The notes below the pieces were generated by a model, which saw nothing but the letters and a program-made list of their open reading frames with translations, was not told where the DNA came from and searched no databases. The translations under genes and the position numbers were made by a program. From assembly GCA_035532555.1 (NCBI GenBank), contig DATKQS010000006.1, positions 73,380-126,327 of the forward strand: a stretch of DNA of 52,948 nt, written 5' to 3'. This stretch comes from Thermoplasmata archaeon (lineage in GTDB: Archaea > Thermoplasmatota > Thermoplasmata > Lutacidiplasmatales > UBA184). Shown piece after piece: positions 8,387-17,034 of this stretch. The first letter of the stretch is position 1; every line of letters starts with the position of its first letter.

Positions 8387-9225
8387 CGGGGACGGAACAC
8401 GCGGCGGGGATTCTCCTCGAGGATGCGCCGCTGCGCGTCCTCCGGCAGCCCCAGGGCGCGGAACTGCTCGAGGTTCTCGCCGATCCCTTTGACCCCGGGC
8501 CCCGGCCAGTCGCTGCCGAAGAGAACCTTGTCCGAGATGCGGGGCAGGATGGGAAAGTACTCGAGCAGCCTCGTCGGAGGGACGCCGGAGATCTCGAGCC
8601 ACACGTTGGGGAACCGCCGAGCGAGGTAGACGGCCTCTTCCGTCCAGAACGGACGGCCCCCATGGGCCAGCACGATCGTCAGCTCGGGATAGTCCAGGGC
8701 CACGTCCTCCAGGAGGAGCGGGTCCCCGAAGCGACTCCGGGCGCGGGGAAAGATCGACGTGCCCGTGTGGAATATCACGGGGAGCGTGTGCCGGGCGCAC
8801 GCGGCGTAGATCTCCGAGAGGCCCGGGTGTCGGCCCTCCGCGTAATCGTTGGGACGGAAGAGCTGGTGCGGGGGGTGGAGCTTCAACGCCCGGATGCCGA
8901 GCGCATCGACGAGGTGGCGGATCTCCTCCGCCGGTTTGGGGTGATCGGGCGAGATCCCTCCGACCGCGATGAGCCGATCCGGGTCGGCTCGGGCGTACTC
9001 ACTGACGAACGCGTTCGCCTTCTCGGTGTATCCGATCACTTCCGGTGCGACGTAGTTGACCAGCACCGCCCGCTCGACCCCGGAGCGGTCGAGCATGTCG
9101 AGGAAGAGGCGCGGTTCGTGGACCAGCCGCGCGACCTGGGGATCGATGTGCCCGATGAGCTGGAGCGCGTCCGGGCGCATCTCCCAGATGGGGTTGATGT
9201 GGACATGGCAGTCCGTGACGTCCAT
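8383..9225 (-). CDS. Amidohydrolase-2 family metal-dependent hydrolase
   Basis: TIM-barrel metallohydrolase or decarboxylase of the ACMSD/amidohydrolase-2 group, 280 residues. Seen: the HxH metal motif in CHVHI (residues 6-10), LKLHPPH in strand 4, VIFHTGTS and VLAHGG histidines, and the GSDWP aspartate near the C-terminus, so a complete set of metal ligands. ATG at 9225 lies about 27 nt downstream of a clear TATA sequence, implying leaderless initiation. Neighbours are beta-oxidation and FixC genes, so a role in aromatic or branched acid breakdown is possible, but the substrate cannot be inferred from the sequence. Confidence 0.85.
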   Translation of the reverse strand: MDVTDCHVHINPIWEMRPDALQLIGHIDPQVARLVHEPRLFLDMLDRSGVERAVLVNYVAPEVIGYTEKANAFVSEYARADPDRLIAVGGISPDHPKPAEEIRHLVDALGIRALKLHPPHQLFRPNDYAEGRHPGLSEIYAACARHTLPVIFHTGTSIFPRARSRFGDPLLLEDVALDYPELTIVLAHGGRPFWTEEAVYLARRFPNVWLEISGVPPTRLLEYFPILPRISDKVLFGSDWPGPGVKGIGENLEQFRALGLPEDAQRRILEENPRRVFRPR

Positions 9226-9247
9226 CGGAGCGCCTCGACCGCCGCCG

Positions 9248-9256
9248 AAATATAAG
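9248..9256 (-). promoter_or_regulatory. TATA box for the amidohydrolase gene
   Basis: Minus-strand CTTATATTT centred about 27 nt before the ATG at 9225. One of the best archaeal TATA matches in the window, within the 95-bp divergent gap shared with fixC, whose own box (ACTTATCA, 9285-9292, plus strand) lies about 30 nt before ATG 9321. Confidence 0.6.
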
Positions 9257-9320
9257 CGCGAACGGACGCGGGCCCCGGTCGAAGACTTATCATGTCGCGA
9301 CCCGTCCGCGCAGCGGACCG

Positions 9321-10622
9321 ATGGCGGACGACTTCGACGTGATCGTGGTCGGCGCCGGGATGGCCGGCAGCCCCGCCGCGATCCGCCTCGCGCAGGGCGG
9401 AGCGCGGGTCCTCCTCCTTGAACGGGCCCCCGAGGCGGGAGCGAAGAACCTCTCGGGCGGCGTTCTCTGGGGGCGCGATCTCGACCGGATCCTCCCGGAT
9501 TGGACCGCGCAGATGCCGCTCGAGCGGCACATCGTGCGCAAGCGATTCGGTTTCCTGACCGAGGATGGAGCGCTCTCGGTCGACTTCGACGACGAGCGCT
9601 GGAAGCGAGCGCCGTTCGCCGCGCACACCGTGTTGCGGGCGCGAACGGATGCCTGGCTCGCGAAGAAGGCAGAGGAGGCCGGGGCGACCGTGGTCACTGG
9701 GGTCCCCGTCGACGGCCTTCTGTGGGAGGGCACGCGGGCCCGCGGGGTGCTCCAGGGCGGGGAACCGATGACCGCCCCGATCACGATCGTGGCCGACGGG
9801 GCGAACTCTCGCGTCACGCTCGGGACCCCGATCCGGCCGGCGAAGCGCCTGGAGTGGAGCGCCACCGAGCTCGGCATCAAGGAAACATATCGGCTCCCCG
9901 CCGAGCGGATCGAGGAGCGCTTCCAGCTCGGACCGGGCGAAGGGCACGCGGAGGAGTGGGTCGCCGGCATGCTCCCTCCCGGCGTCATGGGGGGCGGGTT
10001 CCTCTACACCAACGCCGACACGTTGTCGATCGGCCTGATCGTGAACATCGGATCCATGTACGGACAGCCTACGCCCTCCCACGAGCTGATCGAGCGGTTC
10101 CGGATGCATCCAACGATCGCCGCCCGCTTGAAGGACGCCGAGCTCGTGGAGTACGGAGCGAAGCTCATCAGCTCCGGCTGGGCGAGCCGGCCCGCGGCAT
10201 TCTCCGGCGAGGGCTGGATGGTCACGGGGGACGCGGCGGGATTCGTGTTCTCCAACGGGATCGTCATCCAGGGCATGAACTACGCGATCCGAAGCGGGCT
10301 CGAGGCCGCCGAAACGGCGCTCGCGGCCAGGTCGGCGGGCGACGCATCGGCCTCTCGGCTATCGGAGTACGACCGGCGACTCGAAGCGACGGGGATCCTG
10401 CACGACTTCCGGGAGTTCGAGAAGATGGACCGCGTGAAGTGGAACTCCCGCTTCTACGGGGTCCATCCGAAGCTCGCGATCGAGATGTTCCATGCGATGC
10501 TATCGGAGTCCGGGGAGCCGAAACGCCACCTCCGCGAGCTCCTTCGCGCGGCGCGCGCCGCCTCCGGCGACTCCCGAATGGACCTCGCGCGCGACACGCT
10601 CGACCTCGCTCGATACTTCTGA
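9321..10622 (+). CDS. fixC: FixC-type ETF:quinone oxidoreductase flavoprotein
   Basis: FAD flavoprotein of the geranylgeranyl-reductase/ETF-QO superfamily that takes electrons from ETF to quinone. It has 433 residues, FixC length. Seen: N-terminal Rossmann motif VVGAGMAGSPAA (residues 10-21), the family signature AKNLSGGVLWGRDL, a second FAD segment VTGDAAGFVF, and a C-terminal membrane-associating region. The iron-sulphur domain present in mitochondrial ETF-QO is absent; in Fix systems it is a separate FixX ferredoxin directly downstream, and no intact fixX follows here. The etfA/etfB pair lies convergent about 0.3 kb away, and two acyl-CoA dehydrogenases flank the region, supporting a role as the respiratory outlet for beta-oxidation. 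A geranylgeranyl reductase is less likely given the signature. Confidence 0.88.
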   Translation: MADDFDVIVVGAGMAGSPAAIRLAQGGARVLLLERAPEAGAKNLSGGVLWGRDLDRILPDWTAQMPLERHIVRKRFGFLTEDGALSVDFDDERWKRAPFAAHTVLRARTDAWLAKKAEEAGATVVTGVPVDGLLWEGTRARGVLQGGEPMTAPITIVADGANSRVTLGTPIRPAKRLEWSATELGIKETYRLPAERIEERFQLGPGEGHAEEWVAGMLPPGVMGGGFLYTNADTLSIGLIVNIGSMYGQPTPSHELIERFRMHPTIAARLKDAELVEYGAKLISSGWASRPAAFSGEGWMVTGDAAGFVFSNGIVIQGMNYAIRSGLEAAETALAARSAGDASASRLSEYDRRLEATGILHDFREFEKMDRVKWNSRFYGVHPKLAIEMFHAMLSESGEPKRHLRELLRAARAASGDSRMDLARDTLDLARYF

Positions 10623-10935
10623 AAGGCGCCGGAGCGTGCCTCAAGACCCGAGGCCGGTCCGATCTCGACCACCGGCTCCCTGCACGTCGAGACGTTCGGA
10701 GCGATCCGAAGCTCCTCCACGCCGGAGGCGAAGTAGGACGGACGAGGAGCGGACAGCTCATGCTTTGCGCGTTCGGCTGCCGAGTTCTCCCCGACGGTTA
10801 GGTGTGGATCCCGCTCGGGAAGCGGGTGTTCGACACCACACTCTAGCGCCTCGGCTACGATGTGGAGACCACCCGGCTGCGCCACGTGAATGGGAGGTGC
10901 CAGGGTTTCCTCTACGCCGGTGAACGGCGAGCCCC
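10623..10935 (+). other. 313-bp interval with no intact gene; possible decayed ORF
   Basis: No uninterrupted reading frame of useful length and no tRNA-like fold. One plus-strand frame reads protein-like around 10757-10930 (LPDG, then WIPLGKRVFDTTL, then RLGYDVETTRLRHV) but is broken by TAG codons at 10799 and 10844. The pattern faintly recalls C-terminal parts of amidinotransferase or deiminase proteins. It lies where fixX would be expected but shows no CxxC clusters of a ferredoxin. Either a gene remnant or chance coding in GC-rich DNA. Confidence 0.3.
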
Positions 10936-11934
10936 TCAATTCGCCGGGAGACCCCGGACGCGTCGGATCTCCTTCGTGAGCGCAGGGACGATCTGGAACA
11001 AGTCCCCGACGATGCCGTAGTCGGCCACGCGGAAGATCGGGGCGGTGGAGTCGTTGTTGATGGCGACGATCACTCGGGAGCTCACCATGCCCACAATGTG
11101 CTGGATCGCTCCGGAGATCCCCACCGCGATGTAGAGCTGCGGAGAGACGGCCTTGCCCGTCTGGCCGACCTGGAAGGAACTCGGCCGCCATCCCGCGTCG
11201 GTGACGGCGCGGGAAGCTCCGACGGCCGCTCCGAGCGAAGCCGCCAGCTCCTCGACGAGGCGGAAGCCGTTCGCGTCCCGAACCCCGCGGCCACCCGAGA
11301 CCACGATGGAGGCGTCGGAGAGCGCGGGCCCGGCCGACGAACCGGCCGCGGCAACCTCGCTCCGTCGCGCTGCCAGTAGGGGGTCGGGAATCTCCGGGCC
11401 GGAGTCCGGCTCGGTGGTGGCCGTTGCCGCGCCTGCGGTGGGCTCGGCGAACGCATGGGGACGGATCGCGATCGCGATGCGCGGCCCGGTAAGGCGACGG
11501 GTCTCGGTGGCTCGGCCCCCGTAGACCGGTCGGCGTACGCGGAGCGCGCTCGCATCGGCCCACGTCGCTTCCGTCACGCCGTTCGCCGCCGCCGCGTTCC
11601 ATCGAACGGCCAGGCGGCCCGTCAGGTCCCGACCGAATTCCGTTCCGCCGGTCACGATGACGGACGCGGAGACCGCCTCTGCCGATGCAACGACGCTCAC
11701 CGCGATCGCCCCGGCCCCCGCCGCGTCGAGGCGCGGGTCCTCCCGGGTCCGGATGCGCGTCACTCCGAGCTCCCCGAACTCCGTCACCGAGAGGGCCAGC
11801 GAACTGCCCGCGAGGAATCCGACCACGGAGCCTTCGGGGCCCGCGAGCCCGAGCGCAACCCCGACCGCCTCCCGCGTCGCGGAGGTGAGATGGCCGGAAA
11901 GCCGCTCGCCGACGACGAGGATGGAGGGCGTCAT
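10936..11934 (-). CDS. etfA: Electron transfer flavoprotein alpha subunit
   Basis: FAD-binding subunit of ETF, accepting electrons from acyl-CoA dehydrogenases. It has 332 residues. Seen: the C-terminal FAD domain with [25 protein letters not shown] (Arg, Ser and Thr of the FAD pocket), [17 protein letters not shown] and [11 protein letters not shown]. The start is ATG 11934, whose ATGA overlaps the etfB stop TGA by 4 nt, indicating translational coupling. A far longer in-frame extension upstream only shadows etfB. The subunit order etfB-etfA and the adjacent acyl-CoA dehydrogenase agree with the function. Confidence 0.96.
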   Translation of the reverse strand: MTPSILVVGERLSGHLTSATREAVGVALGLAGPEGSVVGFLAGSSLALSVTEFGELGVTRIRTREDPRLDAAGAGAIAVSVVASAEAVSASVIVTGGTEFGRDLTGRLAVRWNAAAANGVTEATWADASALRVRRPVYGGRATETRRLTGPRIAIAIRPHAFAEPTAGAATATTEPDSGPEIPDPLLAARRSEVAAAGSSAGPALSDASIVVSGGRGVRDANGFRLVEELAASLGAAVGASRAVTDAGWRPSSFQVGQTGKAVSPQLYIAVGISGAIQHIVGMVSSRVIVAINNDSTAPIFRVADYGIVGDLFQIVPALTKEIRRVRGLPAN

Positions 11935-12728
11935 GGGAAGACCTTCGCCTCCTCGCGCAGGATGCGGACGAGCGTCTCCGCCGCCTCTTCCGGGGACTTG
12001 TACTCGATCATCTTCGCGCCGGTGCGGGCCGGCGGGAGCTCGAACCGTTCCGCCACCGAGCGGGGTCGGGCCGCCTCTCCGAGCGCGGCCGAGACCTCGG
12101 CCCAGGGGATCTTCGCGATCGGCATCTTCCGGGATTTGAGGATGTTCGGCAGTTTCGCGGTCCGCGGATCGTTCCACGCCTGCTGGAGCGCGATGGCGCA
12201 CGGGAGGGGAGCGGTCCAGCTCTCGACGCCCTCCTCGGTCGCGCGCTGGAACGTGAGAGACCCGGTCGCCGAGTCGACGCGAAGGTTGACGACGGTGCCG
12301 AAGTCCACGATACCTAGGGACTCGGCGATGGCGGCCGTCACGAGACCTTCCTCGTCATCGCCCGCCTGCTTGCCTCCCAAGAGGAGCTCGTGCGGGACCC
12401 GGGCGAGCGCGAAGGCGAGCGCGCGGGCCACGATCCCGGGATCGTCCGCCCCTTCCGCCGGCGATTCGACCCAGGTCGCCTCATCGACCCCGAGGGCGAG
12501 GGCGGCGCGCAGGACCTCCTCAGTGCGGGGCGCCGGACCGAACGCGAGCGCCCGTACCTTCGAGCCGGGCGTCGCCTCGCGGAGGAGGAGCGCCTGCTCG
12601 ATCGCGGACTCGTCGTAGCCGGCGAGCACGAACTTGACGCCCTCGGCGTCGAGCTGGGTCCCGTCGGCTCGGGCGCGCAGGCGGGTCTCCGCCTCCGGTA
12701 CCGGCTTGATCAGAACGGCGATCTCCAT
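11931..12728 (-). CDS. etfB: Electron transfer flavoprotein beta subunit
   Basis: AMP/NAD-binding subunit of ETF. It has 265 residues. Seen: N-terminal [10 protein letters not shown], the nucleotide-binding stretch [16 protein letters not shown], and the recognition-loop region [15 protein letters not shown] that in well-studied ETFs contacts the dehydrogenase. The motif KQAGDDEEG is close to the KQAIDDDxxQ of non-bifurcating ETFs; whether it bifurcates cannot be decided by eye. It is read 14 nt after the stop of the upstream acyl-CoA dehydrogenase, so dehydrogenase, etfB and etfA form one minus-strand operon. Confidence 0.96.
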   Translation of the reverse strand: MEIAVLIKPVPEAETRLRARADGTQLDAEGVKFVLAGYDESAIEQALLLREATPGSKVRALAFGPAPRTEEVLRAALALGVDEATWVESPAEGADDPGIVARALAFALARVPHELLLGGKQAGDDEEGLVTAAIAESLGIVDFGTVVNLRVDSATGSLTFQRATEEGVESWTAPLPCAIALQQAWNDPRTAKLPNILKSRKMPIAKIPWAEVSAALGEAARPRSVAERFELPPARTGAKMIEYKSPEEAAETLVRILREEAKVFP

Positions 12729-12742
12729 CGGCTACCCCGGGC

Positions 12743-13891
12743 CTACGCGTACGCTCGCAGCAACTCTTTCGAGATGACGATCCGCTGGATCTCGTTCGCG
12801 CCCTCATAGATCTGGGTGAGCTTCGCGTCGCGCAGGAGCTTCTCGACCGGATACTCCTTCATGTAGCCGTAGCCGCCGAAGATCTGGATTGCGTCGTCGG
12901 CGACGCGCATCGCGGCGTCGGAGGCGAAGCACTTCGCGATCGCCGACTCGAGCGATCCCCGCTCTCCCCGGTCGATCGTCACGGCGGCCTGCCAGGTGAG
13001 GAGCCGCGCGGCGCGAATGGACTGGACCATGTTGGCGAGCTTGATCTGGATCGCTTGGTGCTCGGCGATCGGCTTGCCGAACGAACGGCGACCGAGCGCG
13101 TACTTTGCGGCGTGGTCGAGCGCCGCCTGGCCGATCCCGGTCGCGAGCGCGCCGATCGGCGTCCGGGTCTGGTCGAGCGTGCGCATCGCGATCGAGAACC
13201 CTTCGCCCTCGGCGCCGAGCCGGTTCGCGACGGGCACTCGAACCCCCTCGAAGTGGACCGTGCTGGTAGAGCTCGCGCGGTGGCCCATCTTGTCCTCGTC
13301 CTTTCCGGGAGCGACCCCGCGAGTGTCGCGGGGAACGATGAACGCGGTGATCCCTTTGTGGCCGAGCTGCGGATCGATCGTCGCGAAGACCGTGTACAGC
13401 GAGGCGTGGGGGGCGTTGGTGATGAAGCACTTCTCCCCGTCGAGGACGTAGTGATCCCCCTCCTTTCGCGCACGCGTCTTCAGCGCACCGGCATCGCTGC
13501 CGCCGCCGGGCTCGGTCAGGCAGAAGGACGCGAGATGGTACTCCGCGCAGAACGGCGTGAGCCATTGCGCCCGCTGCTCCGCCGTCCCGCCGAGGATGAT
13601 CGGTTCGAGCGCGAGGCAGTTGGCGATGATCGAGGTCGTCATGCCCCCGCAGCCCTGGGCGAGCTCCTCGACGATCAGGCATTGGTCCATGACCGAGAGG
13701 CCGCTGCCGCCGTACTCGGTCGGCACGTTCAGGTTCATCAGTCCAAGCTCCCAGCCCCTGCGATAGATCTCCTCGGGGAAGCGTCCGGCCTTGTCGCACT
13801 CCGCGGCATGCGGCGCCATCTCGGTCCGCGCGAACTTCCGGGCGAGGTCCCGGAGGCTTTCCTGTTCCGGAGTGAGTGAGAAGTCCGGCAT
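12743..13891 (-). CDS. Acyl-CoA dehydrogenase (second of three)
   Basis: FAD acyl-CoA dehydrogenase of 382 residues, first gene of the operon with etfB and etfA. Seen: LGLMNLNVPTEYGG, SFCLTEPGGGSDAG, CFITNAPHASLY, RRSFGKPI, IQIFGGYGYMKEYPVE, and the C-terminal YEGANEIQR with E363 as the probable catalytic base. The co-location with its electron acceptor indicates that this is the main ETF-linked dehydrogenase. ATG at 13891 is preceded by a TATA box (GATATATC) 32-39 nt upstream, shared head-to-head with larB. Closest in pattern to short-chain (butyryl-CoA) dehydrogenases, but specificity is inferred only. Confidence 0.95.
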   Translation of the reverse strand: MPDFSLTPEQESLRDLARKFARTEMAPHAAECDKAGRFPEEIYRRGWELGLMNLNVPTEYGGSGLSVMDQCLIVEELAQGCGGMTTSIIANCLALEPIILGGTAEQRAQWLTPFCAEYHLASFCLTEPGGGSDAGALKTRARKEGDHYVLDGEKCFITNAPHASLYTVFATIDPQLGHKGITAFIVPRDTRGVAPGKDEDKMGHRASSTSTVHFEGVRVPVANRLGAEGEGFSIAMRTLDQTRTPIGALATGIGQAALDHAAKYALGRRSFGKPIAEHQAIQIKLANMVQSIRAARLLTWQAAVTIDRGERGSLESAIAKCFASDAAMRVADDAIQIFGGYGYMKEYPVEKLLRDAKLTQIYEGANEIQRIVISKELLRAYA

Positions 13892-13922
13892 GGGGGGCCG
13901 CCGGGCGCGACTACTAGCACCC

Positions 13923-13930
13923 GATATATC
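13923..13930. promoter_or_regulatory. Palindromic TATA element shared by divergent acyl-CoA dehydrogenase and larB
   Basis: The self-complementary octamer GATATATC reads as a TATA box on both strands. On the plus strand it lies 25-26 nt before the GTG at 13952; on the minus strand it lies about 35 nt before the ATG at 13891. A single element may direct both genes. Confidence 0.5.
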
Positions 13931-13951
13931 ACAACTTGGGTCGTGGAAGTC

Positions 13952-14728
13952 GTGACCCGACGTACGGAGCCCCGGAAAAGCTCACCGACCGAGCTCACGG
14001 TCGGCGGATACGCTCGCCTCGATCGCGCGCGGACGCGACGCACCGGGGTCCCCGAGATAGTGCTCGCGGAGGGCAAGAGCGCCGAGCATCTGGTCGGCAT
14101 CCTTCGTGCGCTTCACCGAAAGGGGGAAGGCGCTATCGTCTCCCGCCCCACCCCCGCTCAGCTGCGACGTCTCCGGGCGGAACGGGCGACGGGGCTTCCC
14201 GTCCGGGAGCTCGCGGGCGGACGGGTGCTCCGGCTCCTCGGACCGCTGCATGTTCACTACGCACGGGGACCGATCGCGCTCGTCACCGCGGGGACGAGCG
14301 ACGTGGTCATCGCCGAAGAAGCCCGGGCGGTACTCAACGAACTCGGGATCCGGACCGTGACGGCCTACGACGTCGGAGTGGCGGGGCTGCACCGCCTCCT
14401 GCGCGCCGTGAGGAAGCTGGAGCGCCATCGCCCTCGGTGCTACCTCGTGTTCGCGGGACGAGAGGGAGCCCTCGCCACGGTCGTCGCGGGCCTGGTCCGC
14501 GCCCCCGTTGTCGGGGTCCCCGTCTCGGTCGGCTACGGCCGGGGCGGCGCCGGGGAGGGCGCGCTCTCCTCGATGCTGCAATCGTGCGCGCCGCTCGCCG
14601 TGGTCAACATCGACGCGGCCGTGCCGGCCGCTCTCTTCGCCGCGCATCTGCTCACTCGCCTCCGCCCCGAGCGGCCCCGCGCCGGAGACACGGAACCGCC
14701 CACTTCCGCCCGGACTCCTAAGACCTGA
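13952..14728 (+). CDS. larB: LarB-family protein (pyridinium-3,5-biscarboxylic acid mononucleotide synthase/AIR-carboxylase-like)
   Basis: LarB carboxylates and hydrolyses nicotinic acid adenine dinucleotide in nickel-pincer cofactor synthesis; its core resembles PurE. It has 258 residues from GTG 13952. Seen: the PurE-like half with ALVTAGTSD, AYDVGVAGLHR, YLVFAGREGALATVVAG, PVVGVPVSVGYG and the C-terminal CAPLAVVNIDA, a pattern specific to LarB rather than PurE. An in-frame GTG at 13943 is 9 nt upstream, but the TATA spacing fits 13952 as a leaderless start. No larC, larE or lactate racemase is visible, so the protein may serve another nickel-pincer enzyme or a different carboxylation. Confidence 0.87.
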   Translation: MTRRTEPRKSSPTELTVGGYARLDRARTRRTGVPEIVLAEGKSAEHLVGILRALHRKGEGAIVSRPTPAQLRRLRAERATGLPVRELAGGRVLRLLGPLHVHYARGPIALVTAGTSDVVIAEEARAVLNELGIRTVTAYDVGVAGLHRLLRAVRKLERHRPRCYLVFAGREGALATVVAGLVRAPVVGVPVSVGYGRGGAGEGALSSMLQSCAPLAVVNIDAAVPAALFAAHLLTRLRPERPRAGDTEPPTSARTPKT

Positions 14729-14756
14729 ACCCTCGCGGAGGCTCGGGCGGAGGTAG

Positions 14757-16037
14757 ATGGTCGAGCCGGGGGCGTGGGGAGCCATCGCGGTCTTCGCGAT
14801 CGCGCTCCTGCTCGTCGCTCGATGGGAGCGCTACCGCGCCGCGTTCGTGCTGGGCGGGGCCGTCGCGGTCATCGCCGTGGGCTGGGTCCCGCTGCCATCG
14901 CTCGTGCCGTCGGGCCCCGGGGGGAACGCCGGCGCGGTTGATTGGAACACGCTCGGCTTGATCGTCGGGGTTCTCCTCTTCGCCGGCCTCCTCGGCGCCC
15001 TCGGGCTGTTCCGCGCGGCGGCCCACGCGATCGCACGTCGGACGGCCGACCGCCCACTCGCCCTCTACGCATCCCTGGTGCTTCTCACGGCGGTCCTGAG
15101 CGCGTTCGTCAACGCGGTCGCGGTGATGAGCCTGCTCGCCGCCGTGACCCTGGAGATCGTCCGGCGCTTCGGGCAGAACCCGATCCCGCTGTTGCTCGCC
15201 GAAATCGCGGCGGCGAACATCGGGGGGACGATGTCGCTCGTCGGGAATCCTCCGAATCTGATCCTCGGCGAGTACTTCGGCTACACGTTCATCGACTTCC
15301 TGCAGTATGCGGCCCTGCCGGCGCTCGCCGCACTCGCCGTAACTCTGTACCTATTCTCGCGAAGGGTCGACCGAACCCCGCGGGAAGCTCCCGCCTCCGC
15401 CGTACCCTTCCGTGCGGAGCATCCGCCCCTTCGATTGGCCGCGGCGGTCGGGGCGTTCGCGGTCCTGTTGGTGTTCCTATCGGTACCCGGGGCCCTCGGG
15501 ATACCCGTCTGGCTGATCGGCGTGCTCGGCGGGCTCGTGGCGCTGGCGCTATCGTTCCCCGTCTACACGACCCGGGTGATCCGCTCATTCGATGGGGAGA
15601 TCGTGCTGTTCCTGCTCGGGCTCTTCATCCTCGTCGGGGCGCTCGTAGGCACCGGCGCCGTGAGCGCGATCGCGGATGGGCTCGCGTCGATCGGGACCCG
15701 AAACCTCCTCGTGATGGGTTCGATCCTGCTCTGGGCGCTCGCCCTTGCGTCGGCGTTCATCGACAGCGTTCCCATGGCCGCGGTGGCCGGGCCGCTGATC
15801 GCCCGGCTTTCCACCGACACGGGGCTCTCCGCAAAGCCCCTCGTGTTTGCCTCGGTCTTGGGACTCGGCATCGGCGGGAGCGGCACCCCGATCGGGTCCG
15901 CCTCCAACATCGTCGCGCTCTCGGCCGCGCGCCGAGCGGGCGTGACGATCACCTGGCCCACCTATCTCAAACGCGCACTGCCGTACACCTTCGCCGCGTT
16001 GGCCATCGCCAACCTCCTCTGGCTCTTCCTATCCTAA
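14757..16037 (+). CDS. Ion-transporter-superfamily permease (ArsB/NhaD/SLC13-like)
   Basis: Integral membrane transporter of 426 residues with about ten to eleven hydrophobic segments. Seen: two inverted-repeat signature regions, NIGGTMSLVGNPPNLI near residues 145-160 and GIGGSGTPIGSASNIVAL near 375-392, matching the substrate- and cation-binding hairpins of the IT superfamily. The NPPN motif is typical of ArsB and NhaD/CitM-like proteins. Anion (arsenite, citrate, dicarboxylate) or Na+/H+ exchange are all possible; no arsenic genes are nearby. ATG 14757 has a GGAGGT just 2 nt upstream. It follows larB by 28 nt and is probably co-transcribed. Confidence 0.85.
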   Translation: MVEPGAWGAIAVFAIALLLVARWERYRAAFVLGGAVAVIAVGWVPLPSLVPSGPGGNAGAVDWNTLGLIVGVLLFAGLLGALGLFRAAAHAIARRTADRPLALYASLVLLTAVLSAFVNAVAVMSLLAAVTLEIVRRFGQNPIPLLLAEIAAANIGGTMSLVGNPPNLILGEYFGYTFIDFLQYAALPALAALAVTLYLFSRRVDRTPREAPASAVPFRAEHPPLRLAAAVGAFAVLLVFLSVPGALGIPVWLIGVLGGLVALALSFPVYTTRVIRSFDGEIVLFLLGLFILVGALVGTGAVSAIADGLASIGTRNLLVMGSILLWALALASAFIDSVPMAAVAGPLIARLSTDTGLSAKPLVFASVLGLGIGGSGTPIGSASNIVALSAARRAGVTITWPTYLKRALPYTFAALAIANLLWLFLS

Positions 16038-16093
16038 GCGGACCGCGGGGTGCGGGGGTAGTCTATTTGAGACCCTCCGTTGGTCGTGGGGCC

Positions 16094-16999
16094 ATGCGCG
16101 GACGGACGGCGTTCCTCTCCGAAGAGGCGGAGCAGGAGGAGCGGGAGGGCCGCGATCGCCTCGAGGCGATCGACGGCAAGCTGCGCATCCTCCACCAGCG
16201 CCGTCAGGACCTGGTCGACCAGGTCCGCGAGCTCGCGGCCGAGCAGAAGGCCCTCTACGATTCCCAGCACGGTCCGCAGGCCGCCGCCGAGCAACGCTAC
16301 GAGGAACACCGCCAGATGGGCCGGGAGATCGCCCGACTGCGCGATGCACGCAACGCGGCCCGCGCGAAGCTCGACGAGCTCACCGCCCGCACTCGGGAGA
16401 TCCGCTCGGAGATCCCCGCGAGCGAGCGCGCGCGGCCCGAGCAGGTCCGCAAGGAGATCGCCGAGCTCGAGCTGCGCCAGCAGACCCACGCGTTCCCCGT
16501 CAAGGAGGAGAACGCGCTCATCGCACGGATGCGCGAGCGCAGCCAGTTCCTCAAAGAGCTCGAAGCGCACGCCGCGGTGCTCGCCGAACACGAGAAACGC
16601 TTGAAGGAGGCGGAGACCGCGATGCGGGAAGCGCGGGGCGAGGTCAGCCGCCTCGGCTCGGAGACCGTTCGCCTGAAGGGCGACCGGGACGCGAAGCTCG
16701 ATGAGGTCCGTTCCAATCTCGTCGCCCAGGGCTCGGTCGTTGCGCAGATGCGAGCGAAGGGTCTGTTGCGCCGCCAGATCATGGAGAAGCTCGATTCGGT
16801 GAACCGGGAGTTCGCGACCCTCGACCGTGAGGCCGTGCAGCTGGTGGATAAGTCACGCCAGCGCCGGGAGGAGGCGCGCGACGCCGCGCGTCGGTTCGCC
16901 CCCCAGCGGCGCGGAGCCGGGCCGGAAGAGGTTCGAGCCCGCGTGGCAGAATCGACCCTCGAGCAGCTGAAGAAGCACGGTCGGGTCACGCTCCGCTAA
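16094..16999 (+). CDS. Archaeal coiled-coil protein (COG1340-like)
   Basis: A 301-residue, highly charged protein, almost wholly predicted coiled coil, with heptad-like runs rich in Glu, Arg, Lys and Ala from about residue 10 to 265 and a basic C-terminal tail ending in LEQLKKHGRVTLR. The layout (N-terminal long helix pair, a central RPEQVRKEIAELELRQQT segment, ending in LEQLKKHG) matches the widespread archaeal family COG1340, sometimes misannotated as phosphoserine phosphatase. Function is unknown; structural or ribosome/chromosome-associated roles have been suggested for similar proteins. ATG 16094 lies about 28 nt after TCTATTTGA (16062-16070), consistent with a leaderless mRNA. No signal peptide or membrane segment. 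Confidence 0.82.
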   Translation: MRGRTAFLSEEAEQEEREGRDRLEAIDGKLRILHQRRQDLVDQVRELAAEQKALYDSQHGPQAAAEQRYEEHRQMGREIARLRDARNAARAKLDELTARTREIRSEIPASERARPEQVRKEIAELELRQQTHAFPVKEENALIARMRERSQFLKELEAHAAVLAEHEKRLKEAETAMREARGEVSRLGSETVRLKGDRDAKLDEVRSNLVAQGSVVAQMRAKGLLRRQIMEKLDSVNREFATLDREAVQLVDKSRQRREEARDAARRFAPQRRGAGPEEVRARVAESTLEQLKKHGRVTLR

Positions 17000-17034
17000 G
17001 CGAGGCTCGCTCCGAGCGCCTCGGGCGGGCGCGG

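Noticed and set aside
11935-12201. N-terminal extension of EtfA
   Set aside because: Lies wholly within etfB in another frame; the ATGA overlap at 11931-11934 marks the real start.
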